Assembly: GCA_037138335.1 (NCBI GenBank)
Contig: JBAXIO010000004.1
Coordinates: 124,001-188,000, forward strand
Direction of reading: 5' to 3'
Origin: CAIRDP01 sp037138335
GTDB taxonomy: Bacteria; Bacteroidota; Bacteroidia; Bacteroidales; FEN-979
Length of the DNA: 64,000 nt
This document shows positions 1 through 8,152 of this stretch, piece after piece. The notes beneath the pieces were generated by a model. It did no database searches and was not told the origin of the DNA. It saw nothing but the letters and a program-made list of their open reading frames with translations. Position 1 is the first letter of the stretch, and each line of letters opens with the position of its first letter. Made by a program: the position numbers and the translations under genes.

Positions 1-416
1 GCCGCCCGGTATTCCTTGTAACAGGTTTCCATCAGCTTGTTCAGGCTGTCACTTTGTTTCTGGTATTTTTTAAACAGGTCGTGGGTGGCAGAACCGCTGA
101 TATTTGCTTTATCCACACTGTCGGCATAGACTTCTATATTGATATTTGCATTCTCCACAAAAACCGGCAAAAACAACTTGCTTTTATCGGTGATAAACCA
201 CATTTCGGGAAGGCCGATCTTTCCTTTGAAAGTAAACGAACCTTTCTGAAGTTTGGCGGAGTCAATTTTCACCCAGTCCGAAACTTCATATTTCTGCAGA
301 TAAACAGTGCCACTGTCAATGCCAATGATCTTACCGCTGATAGTGAAACTGTCCTTTTTCCCTGCGCAGGATGCCAGGATTGCCCCTATAAAAAGGAGTA
401 ATGCGATTTTTTTCAT
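1..416 (-). CDS. DUF4369-type lipoprotein, N-terminal part (truncated by window edge)
   Basis: Reading leftwards from an ATG at 416, the frame stays open to the window edge, giving 138 residues. The N-terminus is a lipoprotein signal: two lysines, a hydrophobic stretch, then the lipobox L-A-S-C with Cys at about residue 19. The mature part (SFTISGKIIGIDSGTVYLQK and following beta-rich sequence) resembles the DUF4369 domain that precedes a thioredoxin-like AhpC/TSA domain in many Bacteroidota lipoproteins. The C-terminal part is outside the window, so the presence of a thioredoxin fold is inference. A perfect -7 box (TACCTTTG, minus strand, 440-447) lies 23 bp upstream of the ATG. Likely an envelope-attached thiol-disulfide protein, but only the N-terminal domain is seen. 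Confidence 0.75.
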   Translation of the reverse strand, partial: MKKIALLLFIGAILASCAGKKDSFTISGKIIGIDSGTVYLQKYEVSDWVKIDSAKLQKGSFTFKGKIGLPEMWFITDKSKLFLPVFVENANINIEVYADSVDKANISGSATHDLFKKYQKQSDSLNKLMETCYKEYRA

Positions 417-439
417 GTGATGGTTTTTATAATTGATTG

Positions 440-447
440 CAAAGGTA
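440..447 (-). promoter_or_regulatory. -7 promoter box of the lipoprotein gene
   Basis: TACCTTTG on the minus strand matches the Bacteroidota -7 consensus TAnnTTTG exactly and lies about 23 bp upstream of the ATG at 416. I see no good -33 TTG at the usual 19-21 bp spacing. Confidence 0.55.
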
Positions 448-577
448 TGGATTTCCCCAATAAAAAATTTTCTATTTTTACCGGAGGATTGGAATCCGGG
501 CCCTGATTTCCGGTGTTTATCCTTTTACGGGGTAACATGCGGGATAAAGGGATTTTATTAAACGTAACCAGGCATAT

Positions 578-3500
578 ATGAAATACTTAGCCATTCTTTT
601 ATGTTCCCTTTTCTTCATTTGCGGGAAGGGTTATTGTCAGCCTGAGGCAAAAAAATCTTTGCCCAGGTACGATCTCAATACCGAACCTGTGCTTTACACT
701 GTGGCATACGCACACCTGGATACCGAGTGGAGATGGGATTACGAAGAGACTGTTAATAAATTCATCAAGGCAACGATGGATGACAATTTCCTGCTTTTTG
801 AGAAGTATAAACAATATGTTTTTACCTTTTCAGGCGCCAGGCGTTACAGGATGATGAAAGAATATTATCCCGAACGGTATGAGAAAGTTAAAAAATACAT
901 CAGCCAGGGCCGGTGGTTTGTCGGAGGCTCTTCGGTAGATGAATGCGATGCCAACATTCCTTCCCCGGAATCCATCATCCGTCATGTGCTATACGGAAAC
1001 AATTATTTCAGGAGTGAATTCGGGAAAGAGAGCGTGGATTTCCTGCTCCCCGATTGCTTTGGGTTCCAGGCCAGCCTGCCATCGGCGCTTGCCCATGCCG
1101 GGGTGAAAGGTTTTTCGACCCAGAAGCTGGAATGGGGTTCGGCCATAGGTATCCCCTTTAACATAGGAAACTGGAAAGGCACCGACGGTAAGGGAGTGCT
1201 TGCCGCCCTCAATGCCACCGACTATGCCGGGGATGTTGAGCCCCGCTGTGATACCGTCAAAGCATGGGTTGACCGTGTTCTGGATAATGGGAAAAAATAT
1301 GGTGTTTATGCCGATTACAGGTATTATGGCACCGGCGACATCGGCGGTTCCCCTTCCCCGGCAGCTGTTAAGAATGCCATAGGTTCACTGAACAACCCCG
1401 ACAGCAAAATACAACTGTACTTATGCTCATCCGACCAGCTCTTCAGGGACCTCACAGAAGCCCAGGCTGCGAAGCTACCCACCTATTCAGGGGATCTGCT
1501 TCTGACCCAGCATTCGGCAGGATCCCTCACATCACAAGCCTACATGAAACGCTGGAACAGGAAGAATGAACTGCTGGCCCAGGCTGCCGAGCCGCTTGCC
1601 GTTTTCGCCGACCTGGCCGGTGGTGTCAGGTACCCGCAGCCACAATTTAATTCGGCATGGTGGCTGGTGCTTGGAAGCCAGATGCATGACATCCTGCCCG
1701 GGACATGCATCCCGAAGGCATATGAATATGCCTGGAACGATGAGGTGCTGGGGCTTAACCTGTTCTCCGGCGCCCTGCAGTCTTCGGCAGCTTCGGTGAT
1801 CCATGGCATGGATACCAGGGGCAGCGGACAGAGCGTTGCGGTTTACAATCCCCTTGCCATCCCCCGCAAAGCTATTGTTGAAGTGGAACTTAACTATGCT
1901 GAAGCCCCCCCCGAATTCGTAAAAGTGTTGGGCCCCGACGATAAAGAAGTTCCTGTTCAGATCCAGTACAAGACGAAACATTCGCTGCGTATCTTATTCC
2001 TTGCTTCCCTCCCTTCGCTGGGAATTTCGGTATTCGACGTGCAGCCGGCTGCAACAGCCCCGGTTGTGAAAACAGTCCTGAAAGCCACCGCAAACAGCAT
2101 GGAAAATGAATTCCTTAAAGTTACCCTGAACCAGAATGGCGACATCAGCAGTATTTTCGACAAACGCATGAATAAAGAAATGCTGTCGGCCCCGGCCCGC
2201 CTGGAGTTCCTGCATGAATACCCCGAATACTGGCCGGCCTGGAATATGGACTGGCGCGACAGGAAAAACCCGCCCATTGATTATGTCAGAGGACCTGCAA
2301 CTATCAGCCTGGTATACAACAGCACCCTCAGCGATGTGATTAAAATAGAGCGCAAAGGCAGGAATTCTGATTTCACCCAGTATATTTCACTTACTGCCGG
2401 GCAGGAGTGCATAGTAGTTCGCAACGAGGTTGCCTGGCAGTCGAAAGGCGTGAGCCTCAAAGCTTCATTCCCCTTGACGGCATCGAACCCGAATGCCACT
2501 TACAACCTTGGGCTGGGCACTGTTGAACGTTCAACAAACAACGAAAAAAAATTCGAAGTACCTTCCCGTGAATGGTTTGACCTGACTGATAAATCGGGCA
2601 ATTTTGGCGTGAGCATACTCGAAGACTCCAAATTCGGATCCGACAAACCTGACGATAAAACATTGCGCCTTACACTGCTTTACACTCCTGTCGCCAATAC
2701 TTACCATGAGCAGGCAAGCCAGGATTTCGGCAACCATGATTTCGTTTATGCTATTTATCCGCATAAAGGCGACTGGCGCACTGCACTCACCGAATGGCAG
2801 GCCAGGATGCTGAACCAGCCTGTAAGAGCTTTCGTAGTGCCCCAGCACCAGGGTTCGCTCGGAAAGACTTTCTCTTTTGTGAAAGTTTCCAGCCCCCAGG
2901 TGGATATCACGGCCATTAAAAAAGCTGAAAACAATAACGACATTATTATCCGTATGCAGGAGCTCCTGGGAAAAGAAGCCCAGAACGTCGAATTCAGCTT
3001 CCTCTCCAAAGTGCTCACTGCGGTTGAAGTCGACGGGCAGGAAAGAACTATAGCCGGCATGCAGCCGGTGAACGGGAAACTGGTCGTGAATCTCGACAAA
3101 TATGCCATTCGGAGTTTCAGGATCCAGCTTGATAAACCTTCAGAGAAACTGTTCACCCCGGCCAGCATTCCACTGCCACTTGCCTATGAGGAAGACGTTG
3201 TAAGCAGCGATAACAATAAGAAGAACGGAAAATTTGACGATAACGGGATAAGCATACCCGCAGAATTGTTTCCTTCTTCACTTACGGTGGATGGGATTGA
3301 GTTTACCCTCGGACCGAGGACCGATGGCAAGAACAATGCCATCAGCTGCAACGGGCAGAAAATATTGCTTCCGAAGACCGGGAATTACAGCAGGCTGTTC
3401 ATCCTTGCGGCAGCCAGTGACGACACCAACGGTGTGTTCAGGGCAGGCAATGTAAAATCAAGCCTCAGGGTCCAGGCTTATTCGGGAAAGATCGGGCAGT

Positions 3501-4414
3501 ACGACAACAGGGTTTGGGATAAGCTCGGCCGACTGAAGTATGTAGATAAAGGATTTATCAAACGCGACGAAGTCGCATGGTTTGCAACCCATCTTCATAA
3601 AGATACAGCCAACCTGCCGTACCAGTATGCTTACATTTTTAAATACAGCATCCCTGTGAATCCGTCTGCAGGCTTTGTGCAGCTTCCGCAGAATAAATCC
3701 ATCAAGATCTTTGCAATGAGCGTATCGGATGATCCATCCGACCAGGTAGTTCCGGCCATGCCGCTGTACGATGATTATTCATGGAAAAGCCCGGTGGCCC
3801 TGAACCTTCCAAGGTCCTACGCGGATGCGAATGCCCCCGCCCTTGCCGTATGCAGGATCAGCAGGAACCGCAACCTCAATGACCTGCCGGGCAAAGTCAC
3901 AAGAAACGATTATGCCGACCTTCGCGTGCCGAACGGGGTTACCGTAAAATACTTTTATACCACCCCTGATACAATCCTAAAGAAAAAGCCAGCCCAGGGC
4001 ATGAACCTGTCTCCACTGGTCGACGGCATGTTCGATCTCCGTTCGAATGATTCTGTCAATGACGTCTGGTTTGACGAAGGCGAAAGCCGTGTTTGGATGG
4101 ATCTTCAGAAGGAGATCGAGATCGACAGCATACATATGTTTGCCAACCTGAATATGCACAGGGGTGCAGAGTTTCTTTCCCTCTGGGGATCGAATTCCCC
4201 TGCCCCCCCCGACCCCGGCGGCGATCCTAAGGCTGCTGGGTGGACGTATATGATGAGCATCCCTCCATGCGATGTGTGGGGCAATTCAAAAGCTCTTTAC
4301 TCCATTTTCCCGAACAAAGGCAGGTCGTGGCGTTACCTGATGTGGGTAACCGAAGATTGCGGCCACGGGCCCTATTATTTCAGGGAGATTGACGTGTTTG
4401 AGAAACAAAAGTAG
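578..4414 (+). CDS. Secreted glycoside hydrolase family 38 alpha-mannosidase with C-terminal discoidin-like domain
   Basis: 1278 residues with an N-terminal signal peptide (about residues 1-20). The GH38 catalytic domain follows: H46-L-D48-T-E-W51 corresponds to the family's zinc-binding HxD/W motif, GGSSVDECDANIPSPES (about 116-132) is the conserved second block, and PDCFGF with D159 carries the expected nucleophile/zinc-ligand Asp. The central beta-sandwich domains typical of GH38 follow. The last 130 residues (about 1145-1275) look like an F5/8 type C (discoidin, CBM32-like) module. Retaining alpha-mannosidases of this family trim mannose from N-glycans or mannans; the exact linkage cannot be read from sequence. 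Periplasmic or surface location is inferred from the signal. No SusCD partners are visible, so it is not in an obvious PUL. Confidence 0.88.
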   Translation: MKYLAILLCSLFFICGKGYCQPEAKKSLPRYDLNTEPVLYTVAYAHLDTEWRWDYEETVNKFIKATMDDNFLLFEKYKQYVFTFSGARRYRMMKEYYPERYEKVKKYISQGRWFVGGSSVDECDANIPSPESIIRHVLYGNNYFRSEFGKESVDFLLPDCFGFQASLPSALAHAGVKGFSTQKLEWGSAIGIPFNIGNWKGTDGKGVLAALNATDYAGDVEPRCDTVKAWVDRVLDNGKKYGVYADYRYYGTGDIGGSPSPAAVKNAIGSLNNPDSKIQLYLCSSDQLFRDLTEAQAAKLPTYSGDLLLTQHSAGSLTSQAYMKRWNRKNELLAQAAEPLAVFADLAGGVRYPQPQFNSAWWLVLGSQMHDILPGTCIPKAYEYAWNDEVLGLNLFSGALQSSAASVIHGMDTRGSGQSVAVYNPLAIPRKAIVEVELNYAEAPPEFVKVLGPDDKEVPVQIQYKTKHSLRILFLASLPSLGISVFDVQPAATAPVVKTVLKATANSMENEFLKVTLNQNGDISSIFDKRMNKEMLSAPARLEFLHEYPEYWPAWNMDWRDRKNPPIDYVRGPATISLVYNSTLSDVIKIERKGRNSDFTQYISLTAGQECIVVRNEVAWQSKGVSLKASFPLTASNPNATYNLGLGTVERSTNNEKKFEVPSREWFDLTDKSGNFGVSILEDSKFGSDKPDDKTLRLTLLYTPVANTYHEQASQDFGNHDFVYAIYPHKGDWRTALTEWQARMLNQPVRAFVVPQHQGSLGKTFSFVKVSSPQVDITAIKKAENNNDIIIRMQELLGKEAQNVEFSFLSKVLTAVEVDGQERTIAGMQPVNGKLVVNLDKYAIRSFRIQLDKPSEKLFTPASIPLPLAYEEDVVSSDNNKKNGKFDDNGISIPAELFPSSLTVDGIEFTLGPRTDGKNNAISCNGQKILLPKTGNYSRLFILAAASDDTNGVFRAGNVKSSLRVQAYSGKIGQYDNRVWDKLGRLKYVDKGFIKRDEVAWFATHLHKDTANLPYQYAYIFKYSIPVNPSAGFVQLPQNKSIKIFAMSVSDDPSDQVVPAMPLYDDYSWKSPVALNLPRSYADANAPALAVCRISRNRNLNDLPGKVTRNDYADLRVPNGVTVKYFYTTPDTILKKKPAQGMNLSPLVDGMFDLRSNDSVNDVWFDEGESRVWMDLQKEIEIDSIHMFANLNMHRGAEFLSLWGSNSPAPPDPGGDPKAAGWTYMMSIPPCDVWGNSKALYSIFPNKGRSWRYLMWVTEDCGHGPYYFREIDVFEKQK

Positions 4415-4422
4415 GGTAGGTG

Positions 4423-4436
4423 GTGACTGGTGAACA
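4423..4436 (+). repeat. Two-unit 7-mer array (GTGACTG GTGAACA)
   Basis: Minimal member of the GTGAnnn 7-mer family found elsewhere in the window, just downstream of the mannosidase stop codon. Too short to be convincing alone; listed because it matches the larger arrays at 21964 and 26411 in sequence and position. Confidence 0.35.
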
Positions 4437-4450
4437 ATGATCTTCGTTAG

Positions 4451-4999
4451 ATGTCGAGAAACTTGAAAAGGCCGGCAAATAAACAGGAAGAGAGAAAAAG
4501 AAGGATTGATGCGGTTGTTTCCGATCCCACACTGCTACTTGAAAAGATCCGCTATTTCTGCAGTTACCGCGAACGGAGCGAAAAGGAAGTTGAGTTAAAA
4601 CTTAAGTCCCTGCAGGCCCCGCCGGGTAAGATTCGGGGCATTCTCAACCAGCTCACCGAAGAAGGGTTCATCAGCGATGAACGGTTTGCAAGGGCCTTTG
4701 TCAGGGGTAAATGGAGGGTGAACAAATGGGGAAGGATAAGGATCACGTTTGAGCTCCGGTCAAAGAGGATACCTGAGAAACTGATCCGTTCAGCCCTTGA
4801 AGAGATTGACGAAGATTCATACCGGCTTGTCCTCGGGGACATGATCAGCAAAAAGGCAAAAGACATCCGCCCCCTGGAGAAAGGAGAATTAAATTCAGGA
4901 AAATCCTTGAATTTCCGGGATAAATTATTCACTTTTGCATTAGGGAAAGGTTATGAAACTGACCTGATCCTGAAAACACTTGATGAACTAAAAATCTGA
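4451..4999 (+). CDS. recX: RecX family regulatory protein
   Basis: 182 residues. The middle contains the RecX/OraA triple-helix repeats: RERSEKEVELKLKS, then LTEEGFISDERFARAFVRG (the most conserved RecX block, with DERFA), then WGRIRITFELRSKRIPEKLI. RecX proteins bind RecA filaments and inhibit (or in some species modulate) recombination and SOS activity in the cytoplasm. The first 30 residues are basic and specific to this protein. The gene ends one base before the prfB start, so the two are probably co-transcribed; recA itself is not in the window. Confidence 0.85.
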   Translation: MSRNLKRPANKQEERKRRIDAVVSDPTLLLEKIRYFCSYRERSEKEVELKLKSLQAPPGKIRGILNQLTEEGFISDERFARAFVRGKWRVNKWGRIRITFELRSKRIPEKLIRSALEEIDEDSYRLVLGDMISKKAKDIRPLEKGELNSGKSLNFRDKLFTFALGKGYETDLILKTLDELKI

Positions 5000-5000
5000 T

Positions 5001-6090
5001 ATGGTCAGCCAGGAACAAATGAAAGATCTTCAGACAAGGCTTGATGCCTTGAGGAGGTATCTTTGACGTCGACAAGAAACTCGCCCTGATCGGGGAAGAA
5101 GAACAGCTAACCCAGGCTCCCGGGTTCTGGAATAATTCCAAAGCAGCGGAGCAGGTTTTAAAATCAATCCGTGATAAGAAGATCTGGACCGGGGCATACC
5201 AAAGCGGCCAGGCAAGTTTTGAGGAACTGATGATCCTGTGGGATTTCTATATCCAGGGAGAGGGGGCCGAAGCCGACCTTGACAAACAGTTCAAAGAAAC
5301 CCTTACTCTCGTTGAGAACCTCGAATTCCGCAATATGCTGAGCGGGGAGGAGGACAGGCTGAGCGCCATTGTCCAGATCAACTCGGGGGCAGGCGGCACC
5401 GAGAGCCAGGACTGGGCCCAGATGCTTATGCGAATGTACATACGCTATGCCGAGCGAAACAAATACAAGGTCAAGGAACTGGACTTCCAGGAAGGCGATG
5501 TGGCAGGGATAAAGCAGGTCACCCTTGAAATCGAAGGCGACTATGCCTACGGTTACCTGAAAGGTGAAAACGGGGTGCACAGGCTGGTACGCCTCTCGCC
5601 TTTCGATTCGAACCATAAACGCCATACTTCCTTTGCCTCTGTTTACGCCTATCCTATCATCGATGACGATATCGTGATCGAGATCAACCCTGCAGAAATT
5701 TCATGGGATACATTCCGAAGCAGCGGCCCGGGCGGGCAAAATGTGAACAAGGTCGAAACGGCGGTGAGGCTTAAACATGAGCCTACAGGCATTATCATTG
5801 AGTGCCAGGAAACCCGCTCCCAGGGGCAGAACCGTGAAAAAGCCCTGAAGATGCTCAAGTCACAGTTGTACGAAATCGAACTAAGGAAGCAGAAGGAAAA
5901 GATCGCGGTAATCGAAAGCGGGAAAAAACGAATTGAATGGGGCTCGCAGATACGTTCGTATGTGCTGCATCCATATAAAATGGTAAAGGACCTGCGGACT
6001 ACATTTGAGACTTCCGATACACAGGGTGTGCTTGACGGGGACCTCACCGAGTTTATCAAGGCTTACCTGATGGAGTATGGGAATTCGTAG
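5001..6090 (+). CDS. prfB: Peptide chain release factor 2 with programmed +1 frameshift
   Basis: The product is encoded by 5001-5063 joined to 5065-6090 (362 residues). The first 21 codons end in CTT-TGA, and the downstream frame resumes after skipping T5064 (CTT T GAC). An internal Shine-Dalgarno AGGAGG (5052-5057) lies three bases (TAT) before the CTT, the same geometry as E. coli prfB, so this is the autoregulatory frameshift and not a mutation: low RF2 makes the ribosome pause at UGA and slip. The RF2 anticodon-like SPF tripeptide is at about residues 199-201 and the catalytic GGQ at about 244-246, close to the E. coli positions (205-207, 250-252). It terminates translation at UGA and UAA. 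The start lies one base after the recX stop. The stop abuts a repeat array. Confidence 0.95.
5052..5067 (+). promoter_or_regulatory. prfB: prfB +1 recoding site
   Basis: Internal Shine-Dalgarno AGGAGG, three-base spacer TAT, slippery CTT, in-frame TGA (5064-5066), then C. This is the textbook RF2 autoregulatory frameshift signal. Confidence 0.95.
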
Positions 6091-6160
6091 CTGGAGAACT
6101 GGATTGCTGGATGACTGGATATCCAGATATCGGCGCGAAGCGCCCTATCCAGTTATCTGA
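6091..6160 (+). repeat. 8-mer array CTGGATnn with internal GC hairpin
   Basis: Directly after the prfB stop: CTGGAGAA, CTGGATTG, CTGGATGA, CTGGATAT, then a perfect hairpin GGCGC-GAA-GCGCC (6132-6144), then inverted units (TATCCAG). The orientation flips at the hairpin, so the whole element can fold back. The same hairpin recurs twice at 6588 and 6622. Confidence 0.85.
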
Positions 6161-6200
6161 TCATACATATTAATGCAAACCTCCAACCAAAGAAACAAAA

Positions 6201-6554
6201 ATGATCAAAATCTACCATAATTCGCAGTGCAAAAAGTCAAGGGCCGGGCTGGAATACCTGAGAAGCAAGGGCATTGATTTCGAGATAGTGGAATATATGA
6301 AGGAACCGCTTTCGGAGGAGGATCTCGAAAAACTGCTGATGAAACTTAATTCCAAACCCGAGGAGATCATCCGAAGGCAGGAAGACTATTTTAAGAAAAA
6401 ACTGAAAGGCAAGAAATTCAACGATCACGAATGGATTAAAATAATTGTACAAAACCCAAGGCTGCTTAAAAGGCCGATCGTTGAGGCTCAGTACAGGGCC
6501 ATTTGGGGGGAGCCGGTGGAGAGGATAGAGGAGGTGATAAAAAAAGATGGATAG
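6201..6554 (+). CDS. ArsC/Spx-like thioredoxin-fold protein (arsenate reductase family)
   Basis: 117 residues, the usual length of the family. The N-terminal strand-loop MIKIYHNSQCKKSR carries the catalytic Cys10 in a CxxS/R loop, and RPIVEAQYRAIWG near residue 90-105 matches the RP-I/V segment that lines the active site in ArsC. The glutaredoxin-coupled arsenate reductases and the redox regulator Spx share this fold. No arsR, arsB or acr3 is nearby, so arsenate reduction in vivo is not supported by context; YffB-like function is equally possible. The stop codon lies inside the beginning of the repeat array that follows, so the last residues (KKDG) are shaped by the repeat. Confidence 0.8.
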   Translation: MIKIYHNSQCKKSRAGLEYLRSKGIDFEIVEYMKEPLSEEDLEKLLMKLNSKPEEIIRRQEDYFKKKLKGKKFNDHEWIKIIVQNPRLLKRPIVEAQYRAIWGEPVERIEEVIKKDG

Positions 6555-6657
6555 CTGGATAACTGGATAACTGGAAATCCAGCTATCGGCGCGAAGCGCC
6601 TTATCCAGCCATCCAGCTATCGGCGCGAAGCGCCTTATCCAGCCATCCAGTCATCCA
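6546..6657 (+). repeat. 8-mer array with two identical GC hairpins
   Basis: Units AGCTGGAT, AACTGGAT, AACTGGAA, then two copies of a module containing GGCGC-GAA-GCGCC (6588-6600 and 6622-6634) followed by TTATCCAGCCATCCAG. It overlaps the 3' end of the ArsC-like gene and supplies its TAG stop (6552-6554). Same family as 6091-6160. Confidence 0.88.
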
Positions 6658-6701
6658 AACATTCCGAACAAAACCAGAAACAAAACAATAAACTCCGGAT
6701 T

Positions 6702-8096
6702 ATGAAAACACGCATTGAAAAGGACACCATGGGCCCAATAGAGGTTTCCATGGACAAGTACTGGGGTGCTCAGACCCAGAGATCACTGACCAATTTTAAG
6801 ATCGGCGAACCCGCATCCATGCCCAAAGAGGTGATCATGGCCATGGCTGTGCTTAAAAAAGCGGCGGCTATGGTCAACTGCGATCTGAAAGTCCTTCCGG
6901 AAGACAAGATGAAACTTATTGTCGCTGTTTGTGACGAGATCCTTGAAGGCAGGCTCGATGAACAGTTCCCGCTGGTGATCTGGCAAACCGGATCGGGTAC
7001 CCAAACCAATATGAATGTTAACGAGGTGGTCGCAAACAGGGCCCATGTACTGAGCGGGGGAACACTGGGTGAAGGAAAAACCATCATCCACCCTAACGAT
7101 GACGTCAACAAGTCGCAGTCGTCAAACGATACTTTCCCGGCTGCCATGAGCATCGCGGCTTATGAAATGGTAGTAAAAACAACCATCCCGGGGGTGGAAC
7201 TCCTCAGGGATACCCTGGCAGGCAAGTCGGTGGAATTCAGCGATATTGTCAAAACCGGCCGGACCCACCTCATGGATGCCACCCCCCTTACCCTCGGGCA
7301 GGAATTCTCCGGCTATGTGTCACAACTCGACCATGGGATTGCAGCGCTTAAAAACACCTTACCGCATCTTTCGGAACTGGCGCTTGGGGGGACTGCAGTC
7401 GGCACGGGCCTCAACGCACCAAAAGGTTACGATATGCTTGTTGCAAAGAAAATCGCCGAAATCACCGGCCTGCCATTTGTCACCGCTCCGAATAAGTTCG
7501 AGTCGCTTTCGGCTCACGACGCCTGTGTTGAAACCTCAGGCGCCCTTAAAACACTTGCCGTAAGCCTGATGCATATTGCCAGCAACATCCGTCTTTCTGC
7601 GTCGGGACCGCGTTGCGGGATCTGCGAACTCATGCTTCCCGAAAATGAGCCAGGATCCAGTATCATGCCGGGGAAGGTAAACCCCACCCAACCCGAAGCC
7701 ATGACCATGGTATGCGCCCAGGTGCTTGGGAATGATGTGGCAGTCAACATCGGAGGCATCAGCGGGCATTTCCAGCTGAACGTATTCAAACCTCTCATTA
7801 TTTCCAACCTGCTTATGAGCGCCCGCCTTATAGGCGATGCCTGTGTTTCATTCAACGACAACTGCGCTGTGGGCATCCAGCCAAACCTGGCTGCCATCAA
7901 CAGGAACCTCGAAAATTCACTGATGCTTGTAACGGCCCTTAACCCTCATATAGGTTATGACAATTCGGCCAAAATCGCAAAGAAAGCACATAAGGAAAAC
8001 AAGACGCTGAGGGAAGCAACACTGGAACTGGGTCTTCTAAGTGACGAAGACTTCACCAAAATCGTTGATCCGAAAAAAATGACAGGTCCGAAATAA
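6702..8096 (+). CDS. fumC: Class II fumarate hydratase
   Basis: 464 residues, full length for the class II (iron-independent) fumarase. The superfamily signature GSSIMPGKVNPTQPEA lies at about residues 316-331 (the mobile catalytic-serine loop), and TGSGTQTNMNVNEV and the Thr-Gly-Arg-Thr-His-Leu-Met-Asp-Ala segment are also intact. It interconverts fumarate and L-malate in the citric acid cycle or its reductive branch. Aspartase is the nearest paralogue, but the substrate-loop sequence and length fit fumarase better. It stands alone between a repeat array and a convergent gene. Confidence 0.93.
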   Translation: MKTRIEKDTMGPIEVSMDKYWGAQTQRSLTNFKIGEPASMPKEVIMAMAVLKKAAAMVNCDLKVLPEDKMKLIVAVCDEILEGRLDEQFPLVIWQTGSGTQTNMNVNEVVANRAHVLSGGTLGEGKTIIHPNDDVNKSQSSNDTFPAAMSIAAYEMVVKTTIPGVELLRDTLAGKSVEFSDIVKTGRTHLMDATPLTLGQEFSGYVSQLDHGIAALKNTLPHLSELALGGTAVGTGLNAPKGYDMLVAKKIAEITGLPFVTAPNKFESLSAHDACVETSGALKTLAVSLMHIASNIRLSASGPRCGICELMLPENEPGSSIMPGKVNPTQPEAMTMVCAQVLGNDVAVNIGGISGHFQLNVFKPLIISNLLMSARLIGDACVSFNDNCAVGIQPNLAAINRNLENSLMLVTALNPHIGYDNSAKIAKKAHKENKTLREATLELGLLSDEDFTKIVDPKKMTGPK

Positions 8097-8152
8097 GCCT
8101 GAACCTGTCAAAGATCAATCAATGGGGGAACCATCTTAAAGGGTCATGATTT

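Noticed and set aside
54..401. Plus-strand 115-residue open frame at the left edge
   Set aside because: It overlaps the minus-strand lipoprotein frame, which has a lipobox, a promoter box and family resemblance.
5001..5066. prfB as a broken gene because of an in-frame TGA at codon 22
   Set aside because: The TGA belongs to the known programmed frameshift site with the right Shine-Dalgarno and spacing.
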